Shown: positions 10,877 through 20,235 of the stretch, in pieces | Position numbering within the stretch: the stretch's first letter is position 1 | Layout of the letters: each line of letters begins with the position of its first letter | Origin: Macrolepiota albuminosa | Taxonomy: Eukaryota; Basidiomycota; Agaricomycetes; Agaricales; Agaricaceae | Assembly (NCBI GenBank): GCA_027475525.1 | Contig: JAMWFC010000055.1 | Span: 2,071,042-2,135,041 of the forward strand | Direction of reading: 5' to 3' | Length of the DNA stretch: 64,000 nucleotides | Notes under the pieces: generated by a model | Database searches by the model: none | Told to the model about the DNA's origin: nothing | The model's input: the letters and a program-made list of their open reading frames with translations, nothing else | Position numbers and translations under genes: made by a program

Positions 10877-12367
10877 CTAAAAACCCTCCTGCTTCTGCTG
10901 GGTGTTCTTCTCATAAGTCTGACTCCTAGTAGTTATCAGACTTGCCACCAAGCTCTGCAGCTCCTCTATCTTCTTCTCTAAATCCTCTTTCTCTTTGGGC
11001 ACTGCCTGCACATATGTAGACACACTAGGCACAACAGTGACTGGCTCTTCAACCCAGCCATAGAAGGCAGCAGCCTTAGGATCCATGATAGCATTGACCC
11101 TCTCTTTGGGAGACACATTAGGTGGACTCCTGGGAATGGGCTCCCCAGAAGGTAGCCTAGGCCTGCCTTCAAAGAGGATGAGCTTGCCTTCTTGGACTTG
11201 AGTCTTGAGATATTCACAGTCATTGGTCCTGTGTCCCAACTCCCAACAGTGATAACAATTTATTCCAGCAGCTGAACTGCTGCCTCCTGGAAACTGAACA
11301 GTCTGCAAAGCCTGAGCAGGCATCCCCAGCCTAGTCTGCAGACCCCCCTGCATAGAAACCTGGCTCTTTGCCTTCCACTCATTGTTCATGGTCTGCATGA
11401 ACCCCCTCAGACTGCTCATCTCCTTCCCCAGAGCCATGACTCCATCCTGGAGGTTAGCTAACCTCCCCTCAGTCTCCAAATCTGGCTCTTGCTTGACCTT
11501 GATCATCCCTGGGACCTTCTCCTGTGGACTGTCATTGTCCCTGAATGAGGTTCCAGAATCAACCAAAATAGCCACCACATTGATGATTTCCTTCAGATCA
11601 TATCTATCATCCTTGTGTCTCCTCCTGGTTATGTCACTATAATGACCATATTTTTGCAAGGCCTGGGCCAGAATAAGTTCCCTGAAGGCTGGGGTGAAGC
11701 ACTTAGTGAACTTCTCAACCAGTGCCCCATTCCCAAGCACCCCCTTCAACTTCTTGGCTTCAGCCCTAAACTTCCTGACCAGTGCATGGATCTCTTCTGT
11801 GTCATTCTGTCCCAACCTTGCATGCTCTCTACAGATCCTGTCAAGTACTGCCACACTCCCCTCATCAGAGATTGCCTCTGGGTAGGAATCTTGGACCTCC
11901 TTGACAAAGACCTCCCAACTTGACTCATCACTAAAACTGTCCAATCCCCTCCACTCACTGTCTGTCTCTGCATCCACATACTCTGTCACCCTCTCCTTTC
12001 TCTCCCCAGCATCATTAATCCCTGCAGCCTTGAAGAGACTCTCCATCTTTCTGAGGAAGCGCCTGACTTCAGTGGGCTGTGTGTGGGTGAACCTAGGTGC
12101 ATCTCTGCTTGTAGACAGAGGCAATTTTTGTCTTGTAACTTCTGGCATTTTTGATAGATTTGTACTTGTAATTTTGATAGTTTTGGATGTTGGCTTTCTG
12201 CTTGATCTCAAGACTTGTTCAGGGTCCCCAACACTATTGAGTGTGGTGGTCTTGCTGCTCCTGGTAGTGGGCTTGTGTGCTTGCTCCCTAGGACTGACCT
12301 TTTGCTTGGGCACTGTCCTCTTTAGCTTCTCTGGGGTTGACCCTCTTGGTGCAAATGAAATCTTGAA
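10877..12367 (-). CDS. gag: element B gag
   Basis: Capsid-nucleocapsid precursor of about 490 codons. The first ATG is at 12148, but the frame is open from 12367. The extra N-terminal part is basic and similar to the corresponding ATG-less part of A (ISFAPRGS here, ISFAPPGS there). The middle is a helical gag region (RDAPRFTHTQPTEVRRFLRK). Near the C-terminus one zinc knuckle is seen: CYHCWELGHRTNDC (CX2CX4HX4C). A short coiled-coil-like end (KEKEDLEKKIEELQ) precedes the stop. It ends at the frameshift site into protease. Non-AUG initiation or a spliced leader would be needed for the extension. Confidence 0.88.
   Translation of the reverse strand, partial: FKISFAPRGSTPEKLKRTVPKQKVSPREQAHKPTTRSSKTTTLNSVGDPEQVLRSSRKPTSKTIKITSTNLSKMPEVTRQKLPLSTSRDAPRFTHTQPTEVRRFLRKMESLFKAAGINDAGERKERVTEYVDAETDSEWRGLDSFSDESSWEVFVKEVQDSYPEAISDEGSVAVLDRICREHARLGQNDTEEIHALVRKFRAEAKKLKGVLGNGALVEKFTKCFTPAFRELILAQALQKYGHYSDITRRRHKDDRYDLKEIINVVAILVDSGTSFRDNDSPQEKVPGMIKVKQEPDLETEGRLANLQDGVMALGKEMSSLRGFMQTMNNEWKAKSQVSMQGGLQTRLGMPAQALQTVQFPGGSSSAAGINCYHCWELGHRTNDCEYLKTQVQEGKLILFEGRPRLPSGEPIPRSPPNVSPKERVNAIMDPKAAAFYGWVEEPVTVVPSVSTYVQAVPKEKEDLEKKIEELQSLVASLITTRSQTYEKNTQQKQEGF
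10880..10886 (-). promoter_or_regulatory. candidate -1 frameshift site, gag to pro, element B
   Basis: The last gag codons are GAG GGT TTT TAG. G GGT TTT is a canonical slippery heptamer and is followed immediately by the stop codon. The equivalent place in element A has G GAT TTT TGA, another heptamer of the known slippery class. The position at the very end of gag and the conservation support use. Confidence 0.7.
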
Positions 12368-12451
12368 TTAAGCTTGAGGTGAACCTGACTTGCTGGTCCA
12401 CAAATGAACTTGATGACAGTGTTTCTTGTTGGTAAACTTTCTAAGCCAAAG

Positions 12452-12470
12452 CCCCTCGCGGTGGGCTCCA
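12452..12470 (-). other. primer-binding site of element B
   Basis: On the minus strand TGGAGCCCACCGCGAGGGG starts two bases after the 5' LTR. It would pair with the 3' end of a tRNA finishing GGTGGGCTCCA. The same 19 bases stand at the equivalent place in element A. I cannot name the tRNA with certainty. Confidence 0.75.
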
Positions 12471-12472
12471 GA

Positions 12473-13318
12473 TGTAGTACTTGGTGTGAGTATTACTGAT
12501 AGTTCTGGGGCTTGATGGTGTAGAAGGTTACTTGCAGTGCACACTGACTTGATGATGAAATTGATATATTTGAAGGCTTTCAATAATCTTCCTGAAAGCA
12601 GAGGGTTCTCAACAAACTCCAGCCTAAGTGATTCACTCCCTGGGAACCACCGAGCCTTTGCCTATCAATTGCCTGTCTATTCTCTACTAAACTTGGGCTA
12701 TTTATACTGTTTTTCTGGTGCACAGACCACTATCTACACATGACTCTTTTGTTGTCAACTCTCCAGCCTCCAGAACATATTTGATAGTCCAATTTCCCTT
12801 TTGGGAGGCATGTTTCGGTGCCACCAGTTCCACCATTCAACTTCTTGTTCCACCATTCCTCCGGATGTCTCTGATTGCCACTTCCCCATTTGCTTCAGCT
12901 CCATTTAGCACGATCCCATTCATAGATCCTTCTTTCCCCTTTTAGCGCTTCCCTGCATTCCATGCTTCTTTTGACATCCCTCCATGCTTCTTTTCCTTTC
13001 CCCTTTCAGTCATGTCAAATCGGGCATTGTCAGATCTGATCTTGATCTAGATCATCACAAATTGATCCCATTTCGTCACTTCTGCCAGCTCCCATGCTTC
13101 CCCTCCCCATTACAGTGGTTGGACTATTGTTGTGTTGATAGCTTGAGCTGGTCCCTGCCCTTTGTTCTGTACTGTCTGTGTATTTATTGGGGTGTTTTTG
13201 GAGATATAATTTGTTGAGACTGCTACCAGGAGGCTTACAGTTTTCAGCCCATAATTAAATGTTTATTTTGACTTCTGGTGCATGTTGTGTCCCTGACTGC
13301 TGGTACAGCGTCGTATCA
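12473..13318 (-). repeat. 5' LTR of element B
   Basis: 846 bases, matching the copy at 2672-3517. On the minus strand it starts TGATACGACGCTG and ends AAGTACTACA, followed by TC and the primer-binding site. Confidence 0.95.
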
Positions 13319-13322
13319 ACGG

Positions 13323-13775
13323 AGGAACCATTAGCCCCAAACCCGGGCTCGGTACCATGCTAACCGACTGCCTGGGCACGGCAAAATCACAGACTGACAA
13401 CGAAACACGCGCAATACGCAATGGTCCGTGCGTAGTGGGAGTGAGTATAAGAAGGGTGGTAATTTGGGGGAGTCGGGCAAGTAATCGACTTGCCACGGCT
13501 CGGAGTCCCCAGGGAGCGGACGTCTTAGGCCTACGAGCGACTAGATTTACTTCGGGTTTTAGTAATAATACTATTTTGACCCATTTCGAGTGTAAACTTT
13601 AAGTTTTTCATTCAAATAAATCAATTAAAAATTATAATCACTTTCTACAAAGTGCGCGCGCGTGTAACGTTGCCCCACGTACTCTGTGAAGTTGGGACAG
13701 TTGAACTACAACAAAGTTTAGTCTAAATTACATTTTGGACTACTTTAAATAAAGTAAACTACCCATTTCGCATCA
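13323..13775 (+). repeat. 5' LTR of element A, second part
   Basis: Continues the 3' LTR copy from 22948 to its end at 23400 with two differences seen (AGACTGACA/AGACCGACA and GGGAGTGAG/GGGAGTGGG). It ends CGCATCA and is followed two bases later by the primer-binding site. Confidence 0.92.
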
Positions 13776-15392
13776 TCTGGAGCCCACCGCGAGGGGGCTT
13801 TTGTTGCACAAACAAACACTTTGTCGGACTTCCATTTGGAGTCCAAAAACCCAAAAAGAAACATTAGTTTCGCACCGCCAGGTTCTTGGCCCGGCACGCC
13901 TAAGGTTACTACACCAAGGGCAAAAACCATTATTTCTCCCAGGAGAAGAGAAACTCGTGCATCCTCCAAGGGCACAGTTGCTAGTCTCCCGGATCCAGAC
14001 GTTGTACTTCGTAAACGAAAACTTCGGACTGAGAAGTACACGCCTACACCACAAACACCTAAGTCTTCATTGCCTGAGCCAACTAAGTTGACCAGCATTA
14101 TGGAGCAACCTATGCGCTATAAAATGCCATTGCCTGAAAGTAGAGATGCACCTAAGTTCAGAAGCAGTGAGCCTGCTGAGGTTCACAGGTTTCTGCAGAG
14201 GATGCAGTCTCTATTCAATCATGCAGGCATTGTGGAGGATGGAGAGAAGAAGAAGAGGTTATTAGAATATGTGGATGCAGAAACTGAGCAGGAATGGAGA
14301 GGTTTCGATAGTTTTGAGGATAGATATCCTTGGGCCACCTTTATAAAGGAGGTTAAGGAATCATACCCTGAAGCTATGGATGAGGCAGGAAGCATGGCAA
14401 ACCTGGATAGGATCTGTAGGGAGCATGCCAGGCTAAGCAGAGGGGATGCCCCTGAGCTGCACTCCTTAATCAGAAAATTCAGGGCTGAAGCCAAAAAGCT
14501 GGACAGTGTTGTAGGGAATGGGGTATTGGTGGATAAGTTTATGGGGTGTTTTACACCTACCCTGGCAGAGTTAGTGGAGGAGAGACTCATCCACAAACAT
14601 GGCCATTACAGGGATCCTGCTCGTAATCGTCACAAAGACAACAAGTATGACTTGTCTGAAGTGATTGCAGTGGTGACAGCCCTAGTAGATGGGACAACTG
14701 TCAGGAAAACTAGGGGAGAGACCACCAACAGGGAGGTGGGTGGAGTAGTAGTGAAAAATGAGGAGGCAGAAGAGAGGATGGCTCATCTGCAAGACTCTAT
14801 GGTCACTATTGGGAAGCAGGTTGGCAGCATCCAAAGTGCTATGCAGGCTCTGCAAAATAGCCAACTGGACATAAGGAATGCCTTCCTAACTACCAAAAGC
14901 CACCATGGAGGGCAAACAGAGAGGCCTGCTCAGGCCATGATGCCAACACCTGGTGGAAGCACATACTGCTTCTACTGTTGGGGAACTGGTCATCGTATAG
15001 CTGAGTGTGAGCAGGTGAAATCAGATGTGCAAAAGGGATGGGTGATACTAGTAGATGGGAGGACTAGAATGCCCAACAGAGCACCTCTACCCAGAGAGCC
15101 CTCCAGTATATCACCACATGATAGGGTGATGAAGTTACATGACTCTCAAGTGGGGTTATACTTTGGCTGGGCTGAGGAAGCTCAAGACATCCCAACCTAC
15201 TCTACTTACACCAATGCTGTGAGAGATACTAGGGATGACATGTTGGAGCGCATCCAGCATGGAGAGGCAGACAGGCTGGGAGAACTGGAAAAAGGCTTTC
15301 AAAGACTGACAGAAGTCATGTCAGTCTTAGTCAACACCAGACATGCTCCTAGTCCTGGGGAAGGGCAACCAGGAGGGTCCAAGGATTTTTGA
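13776..15392 (+). CDS. gag: element A gag
   Basis: The frame is open from inside the LTR edge (13758) through the primer-binding site to the stop at 15390-15392. The first ATG is only at 14100. Upstream of it the translation is basic and conserved with B (SFAP.GS), so the protein may start earlier by non-AUG initiation or a spliced leader. From the ATG it has about 430 residues. The gag helical core starts RDAPKFRSSEPAEVHRFLQ, and there is one zinc knuckle CFYCWGTGHRIAEC (CX2CX4HX4C). The end AAG GAT TTT TGA carries the slippery heptamer G GAT TTT at 15383-15389, from which protease can be reached in the -1 frame. Confidence 0.88.
   Translation, partial: SGAHREGAFVAQTNTLSDFHLESKNPKRNISFAPPGSWPGTPKVTTPRAKTIISPRRRETRASSKGTVASLPDPDVVLRKRKLRTEKYTPTPQTPKSSLPEPTKLTSIMEQPMRYKMPLPESRDAPKFRSSEPAEVHRFLQRMQSLFNHAGIVEDGEKKKRLLEYVDAETEQEWRGFDSFEDRYPWATFIKEVKESYPEAMDEAGSMANLDRICREHARLSRGDAPELHSLIRKFRAEAKKLDSVVGNGVLVDKFMGCFTPTLAELVEERLIHKHGHYRDPARNRHKDNKYDLSEVIAVVTALVDGTTVRKTRGETTNREVGGVVVKNEEAEERMAHLQDSMVTIGKQVGSIQSAMQALQNSQLDIRNAFLTTKSHHGGQTERPAQAMMPTPGGSTYCFYCWGTGHRIAECEQVKSDVQKGWVILVDGRTRMPNRAPLPREPSSISPHDRVMKLHDSQVGLYFGWAEEAQDIPTYSTYTNAVRDTRDDMLERIQHGEADRLGELEKGFQRLTEVMSVLVNTRHAPSPGEGQPGGSKDF
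13778..13796 (+). other. primer-binding site of element A
   Basis: TGGAGCCCACCGCGAGGGG begins two bases after the 5' LTR end and is the same as that of element B although the LTRs differ. The gag reading frame runs open straight through it. Confidence 0.75.
15383..15389 (+). promoter_or_regulatory. candidate -1 frameshift site, gag to pro, element A
   Basis: G GAT TTT in the gag register, directly before the stop TGA. The protease frame overlaps the gag stop and lies in the -1 register. The equivalent site in B is G GGT TTT TAG. Confidence 0.65.
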
Positions 15393-16414
15393 GGAGCTCA
15401 ATGAAGAAAATGGGGGAAGCTCCACCAGGAATACCCACATTGACAGAGAGGCAGCCACAAAATTCCTGGAAAGAAAAGCTAACTTTGAGGATTCCACCCA
15501 AAGTGGCACCCAAGTTGGACTTACCTTTTGAAAAGGTGCCAGCTTTGAATGAGAGGCAGGAGGTACCAGTGCAGGACACTGGTAGGAGTTCCATTCAGGG
15601 AACTAGGAAGGAGTTGGAGAAGATGGTTGAGAAGCTGTGGGAGGTACCAGTGCCACTAACCACCAGAGAACTTCTGGATGTGGCACCTGGTTTGAGGGAG
15701 GTCATGGTACAAAAGTTAGTACCAAAGCCTCCCAGGCCTAAGGAACCCAATATTCCTAGGACAGCTACTCAACACCTGACAGCAGTGGAGAAAGAGCCTA
15801 ACAAGGTAGATGTTAATGATCTACCTATGGCCACCTACTTCATTGCAGATGGAACACAATCTGGCTTGCCTACTGGTGCAGTAGTGCACCAGGATTGTGT
15901 TGCCACTTACTTGGAAAATATCCCAACAGGAGAAAAGCCAGTAGTGGTATATGTAGCTAGGGAGCTGCAGGTTCTGAGATCTCTCAACCCAGTTGTCAAT
16001 CAAAAGGGAAGAGCAGAGGCAATTCTAGATAGTGGATCTCAAATAGTCTGCATGGCTTTAAGGGAGGCTCTCAATCTAGGATTGACTTGGGATCCAGACA
16101 TTAGGCTAAGGATGGAGAGTGCCAATCAGCAAGTGAATGAATCTGTTGGTTTAGCACGTAATGTGCCATTCACTTTTGCAGAAGGGTTTACTATCTATCT
16201 ACAAGTGCACATTTTTGAAAGTCCTGCTTATACTGTCTTATTGGGTCGTCCATTTGACACCTTGACAGAGAGCAACATTCAAAACTTGCAGGATGGCAGT
16301 GCCATCATCACCATTCGAGACCCTAATACAGGTCGTCGAACTGCCCTGCCTACTATTGAAAGAGGCAAAATGCCAAAAGCAGGGGCTGCTAGGGAGAGTG
16401 AAGCAAAATTTTGA
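15389..16414 (+). CDS. pro: element A protease (retropepsin) frame
   Basis: 341 codons in the -1 frame relative to gag, overlapping its stop by four bases. It has the catalytic AILDSGSQIV and the later YTVLLGRPFDT, both shared with element B. The N-terminal 190 residues are proline- and lysine-rich and diverged from B. There is no ATG at the frame start, so it is expected as part of a Gag-Pro fusion. It ends in GCA AAA TTT TGA, where pol opens in the next -1 register. That second junction is not a canonical slippery heptamer here, unlike in B. Confidence 0.87.
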   Translation: MRSSMKKMGEAPPGIPTLTERQPQNSWKEKLTLRIPPKVAPKLDLPFEKVPALNERQEVPVQDTGRSSIQGTRKELEKMVEKLWEVPVPLTTRELLDVAPGLREVMVQKLVPKPPRPKEPNIPRTATQHLTAVEKEPNKVDVNDLPMATYFIADGTQSGLPTGAVVHQDCVATYLENIPTGEKPVVVYVARELQVLRSLNPVVNQKGRAEAILDSGSQIVCMALREALNLGLTWDPDIRLRMESANQQVNESVGLARNVPFTFAEGFTIYLQVHIFESPAYTVLLGRPFDTLTESNIQNLQDGSAIITIRDPNTGRRTALPTIERGKMPKAGAARESEAKF

Positions 16415-19400
16415 GTCTCGAGGAACTGGTTACAGACCAGGGAGAGATTGCAATAAGTCTTGCTGAGACTCAGGAAGGGGAAATTGTGGTGACTGGATAT
16501 TCTAGGGAACATAGTAAATTCAGTCAGGAAGAGTTGAGGGATGTGTACTTGCATGCTTTTACAGCAAGCAAGGGGTGTGAAGAGAAGGAGCAGAAGACAT
16601 TGTCAGCATATTTGAATGGGCATTTAGCTCAAATACCTGACAGTCTTGAGGAGCTGCTAGTACAAGAGGAAAACTTAGAGTCAAAAGCAGGTGTGGGGGA
16701 GACTGCCCAAGTATTTTCTAAGAAATACAAACCTGTGGCTAGAAAAGTTAAGCCTGTACTAGGTACCTCACCTGAGGAGTTTAGAATTGAGAGGTGCATT
16801 ACTGGAGACCCACTGGCAGACATGCCTCAGTTGGATCCCAATCCACCAGAATTCAAACCCACAGGGAGATACACAGCTGAGTGCAAAGAAGTCATTGACC
16901 AAGCCCATGGTGATGGTTTTCTTTGGCCAGAGGAGATGAAGGCAGTACACCACCTTATGATGCTGCAAAACCAGGCTTTTGCATGGGATGATGCTCAAAG
17001 AGGAAGGCTGAAGGAGGAATTCTTCCCTCCAGTAATCATGCCAGTAATACCTCACACCCCTTGGGTGTTGAAAAACATTCCTATTGCACCAGGTCTTAGG
17101 GATAGAATCTGCCAAATGATAAAGCAGAAGATTGAGGCAGGGGTCTATGAACCCTCTAACTCCTCATATCGCTCCCAATGGTTTACAGTATTAAAGAAGG
17201 ATGGTGAAAGCTTGAGGATAGTCCATAGCTTGGAGCCTTTGAATAAAGTGACCATAGCACATTCTGGGTTGCCACCAGCAACTGAAGAATTAGCTAGTCA
17301 CTTCTCAGGCAGGGCTTGTGGAGGAATCTTTGACTTGTATGTAGGATATGATGAGAGAGTACTAGATGTGCGCTCTAGAGATTATACTACATTCCAGACA
17401 CCATTTGGTGCTCTGAGGTTGGTTACCTTACCAATGGGATGGACAAATTCAGTGCCTATCTTCCATGATGATATTACATTCATCTTGAAGGATGAGATAC
17501 CACATGTAACTTGGCCATACATTGATGATGTACCAGTCAGAGGGCCACCTCATAGATATGAGCTACCAGAGGGTGGTTGTGAAGTCATACCAGAGAATCC
17601 AGGCATCAGGAGATTTGTATGGGAACACCTACTCAATGTGAATAGAGTGTTACAAAGAATCAAATATGCAGGAGGGACTTTCTCTGGAAAGAAGTCAGTA
17701 GTATGTGCAGATGAGATTGTGGTTGTTGGCCATAGATGCTCTTATGAAGGGCAGAAGCCAGAGACCAAGAGATTTGCCATAGTAATGGGATGGGGTGACT
17801 GCAGGGATAAACATGAAGTAAAGTCATTCTTAGGGACCTGTGGTACCTTTAGATCCTTTATCAAGGACTATGCTAAGGTAGCAGCACCTATCAATAAGCT
17901 TACTCAGAATAATGTACCTTTTACTTGGGGAGAAGAACAGCGCTCTGCAATGGCACAAATGAAAAAGTTGCTAGCAGAAAGTGCTCCTTTAAAACCCATT
18001 GACTATGAGTCAGGAGGTGCAGTAGTTCTGTCAGTGGATACATCCTGGATGGCAGTGGGTTTTGGAATCTTCCAAGAAGACCCAGACAATCCTAAAATGC
18101 GCACTTGTGCCAAGTTAGGATCTATCACCCTGAATGAGAGAGAAGCTAGATTTTCTCAACCAAAAAGAGAGCTATATGGTCTCATGAGATCTCTGCTAGC
18201 CAACAAGCATTGGCTAGTTGGTTGTAGAAAACTAGTAATAGAGACAGATGCCAAGTATCTTAAAGGGATGCTAGGGAATCCAGGAGTAGGACCCAATGCC
18301 ACTATCATGAGATGGATTGAGAATGTCCTACTCTACCACTTTACCTTAAGGCATGTGCCAGGCAAAACATTCAGTGTGGATGGATTGTCAAGGCGGCCTA
18401 AGCAGCCAGGAGATGAGGAGTACCCACCAGTTGATCCTGAGTTAATGGATGAACCCAAGTCTATGAACTATGAGTATCCAGACAAGATCAATAATGTACC
18501 TGGTTGGGAGGACTGGGAACCTTTGGAACTTGAAGAGTTTGCAGATCAAATTGACACTAGAGGTGGCTATCTAAACATGGTAGCTACTGAAGTATCAGAC
18601 TTTGAGCAAGAACTTTGTAAAGCCAGGTCCCAAGAGCAGGAGCTTAGGGATGGCATCTTGAGTCAAACACCAGGGACAAGCATAAACCCAGTAGCAGTAT
18701 TAGCTATGACCATGCCTCTGTTACCAGTAGAAGACCAAGAAGTCAGAGTAGAGGACACACAAACCTACCTAGAACACAGGAAAGGTAGTGAGGGTGAGGA
18801 CTGGGATAATCTGCTACCCACTGTTCAGAGTTGGTTGCAAGACCCAGGTACAGAACCCAAGAATCTACAAGGCTGGGATCTAGAGAAGTTTAAGAAGTTT
18901 GCTAGGCAATTCTTCTTTGACAAAAAGGGGAGATTGTATAAGCGCTGTCATGAGGAGAAACATAAACTAGTAGTCCAAATTGATAGACGAATGTTCATGC
19001 TTAAATCAGCCCATGATGCCTTAGGACATAGAGGAGCCTATGCTACCAGAATGCTCATACAGGAGCGCTTCTGGTGGCCTGGCATTGAAGGAGATGTACA
19101 GTGGTATGTTGGGACTTGTCACAATTGTCAAATCAGACAAAAGACAGTAGTCAACAGGGAACCAACTGTAACTTATACTCCCTCCATCTTTCAAACAATT
19201 CACATTGATACCATGCACATGACACCAGCTTCCAATGGCTGTAAGCACATAGTACATGGCAGGTGTGCCTTGTCTTCTTGGATGGAAGGTAGACCCCTGA
19301 GGAAGGAAAACCATAAGACCATTGGTCAATGGTTGTTTGAGGATGTGATTTGCCGCTGGGGCTGCATTGCAGAAATCATCACAGATAATGCTGGACAGTT

Positions 19401-20235
19401 CAAGCAGGTCACTGCCTGGTTGGAAAAGAAGTATGGGATTAGAGGCATTACTATCTCTCCTTACAACTCACCAGCCAATGGTAGGATTGAAAGACCTCAT
19501 TGGGATGTCAGGCAAGCTTTGTTCAAAGCCTGTGAGGATTGCACCAAGTGGTTCTGGTTCTTCTACCATGTAATGTGGAGTGACCGTATAGCTATTAGGC
19601 AGAGATTTGGATGCTCACCATACTTCATGGTCACTGGTGCTCATCCTACTCTACCCTTGGATCTAGCAGAGGCCACCTGGCTGGTAGAATTACCAGAAGG
19701 CCCTCTGACTACTGAGGAGTTGGTTGGATATCGTGCTAGAGCTCTGGCCAAGCACTATCAACATGTAGAAGAGATGAGGGAGAGAGTTGGGAAGGCTAAG
19801 CTCCAATGGGCATTGAAGTTTGCAGAAGAGCATAAAAGCTCAATCAAAGACTTCAATTTTAAACCATTGGACTTGGTACTAGTCAAAAACATGACTACTG
19901 AAAGTTCATTCAGTGCTAAGATGTTGCCACGTTTCCATGGGCCTATGGTAGTAATTGCCAAGACTCAGGGTGGTAATTACATTGTAGCGGAACTAGATGG
20001 GTCAGTTTGGCAAGCACGAGTAGCAGCCTTTCGAGTTGTACCTTACAAGGCTCGCAAAAAGCTAATCTTGCCTCAGGGCATAGAGAAGTGGGTGGATATT
20101 ACACCTGCTAAGCTAAAAGAGCTAAGGGAAGAACTACGAAAACCTACAGGGTTAATCACCAAAGACATCTCATTTGGCACAGTAAGGCTCCATGAGCCTA
20201 CTGACCAGGAGTTGGGTCTGCCACAAACTGATTAG
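16411..20235 (+). CDS. pol: element A pol: reverse transcriptase, RNase H, integrase
   Basis: 1274 codons with no internal stop. The reverse transcriptase shows LKKDGESLRIVHSLEPLNK, the FDLYVGYDER block and the catalytic WPYIDDVPVRG. RNase H shows SVDTSWMAVGFGIFQ and ETDAKYLKGML. The integrase shows HDALGHRG...CHNCQ (zinc finger) and IHIDTMH, TDNAGQF and NGRIERPHWD (D, D, E). The C-terminal RFHGPMVVI...VAAFRVVPYK is the GPY/F-like module. No chromodomain was seen in A or B. It overlaps protease by four bases in the -1 register. A may still be able to supply enzyme despite being split in its 5' LTR, but the LTR break probably harms its transcription. Confidence 0.92.
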   Translation: MSLEELVTDQGEIAISLAETQEGEIVVTGYSREHSKFSQEELRDVYLHAFTASKGCEEKEQKTLSAYLNGHLAQIPDSLEELLVQEENLESKAGVGETAQVFSKKYKPVARKVKPVLGTSPEEFRIERCITGDPLADMPQLDPNPPEFKPTGRYTAECKEVIDQAHGDGFLWPEEMKAVHHLMMLQNQAFAWDDAQRGRLKEEFFPPVIMPVIPHTPWVLKNIPIAPGLRDRICQMIKQKIEAGVYEPSNSSYRSQWFTVLKKDGESLRIVHSLEPLNKVTIAHSGLPPATEELASHFSGRACGGIFDLYVGYDERVLDVRSRDYTTFQTPFGALRLVTLPMGWTNSVPIFHDDITFILKDEIPHVTWPYIDDVPVRGPPHRYELPEGGCEVIPENPGIRRFVWEHLLNVNRVLQRIKYAGGTFSGKKSVVCADEIVVVGHRCSYEGQKPETKRFAIVMGWGDCRDKHEVKSFLGTCGTFRSFIKDYAKVAAPINKLTQNNVPFTWGEEQRSAMAQMKKLLAESAPLKPIDYESGGAVVLSVDTSWMAVGFGIFQEDPDNPKMRTCAKLGSITLNEREARFSQPKRELYGLMRSLLANKHWLVGCRKLVIETDAKYLKGMLGNPGVGPNATIMRWIENVLLYHFTLRHVPGKTFSVDGLSRRPKQPGDEEYPPVDPELMDEPKSMNYEYPDKINNVPGWEDWEPLELEEFADQIDTRGGYLNMVATEVSDFEQELCKARSQEQELRDGILSQTPGTSINPVAVLAMTMPLLPVEDQEVRVEDTQTYLEHRKGSEGEDWDNLLPTVQSWLQDPGTEPKNLQGWDLEKFKKFARQFFFDKKGRLYKRCHEEKHKLVVQIDRRMFMLKSAHDALGHRGAYATRMLIQERFWWPGIEGDVQWYVGTCHNCQIRQKTVVNREPTVTYTPSIFQTIHIDTMHMTPASNGCKHIVHGRCALSSWMEGRPLRKENHKTIGQWLFEDVICRWGCIAEIITDNAGQFKQVTAWLEKKYGIRGITISPYNSPANGRIERPHWDVRQALFKACEDCTKWFWFFYHVMWSDRIAIRQRFGCSPYFMVTGAHPTLPLDLAEATWLVELPEGPLTTEELVGYRARALAKHYQHVEEMRERVGKAKLQWALKFAEEHKSSIKDFNFKPLDLVLVKNMTTESSFSAKMLPRFHGPMVVIAKTQGGNYIVAELDGSVWQARVAAFRVVPYKARKKLILPQGIEKWVDITPAKLKELREELRKPTGLITKDISFGTVRLHEPTDQELGLPQTD

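Larger units (their letters stand above)
2672..13318 (-). mobile_element. element B: intact Ty3/gypsy-type LTR retrotransposon inside A's 5' LTR
   Basis: A minus-strand element bounded by two 846-base LTRs in which I found no difference, with a 4-bp duplication ACGG on both sides (2668-2671 and 13319-13322). In sense order it has the 5' LTR (12473-13318), primer-binding site, gag, protease, pol, an antisense spliced gene, a purine tract and the 3' LTR (2672-3517). All frames are open. Matching LTRs plus open frames make it a candidate for a recently active copy. Its proteins are clearly related to those of A, but its LTR sequence is different. Confidence 0.95.
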
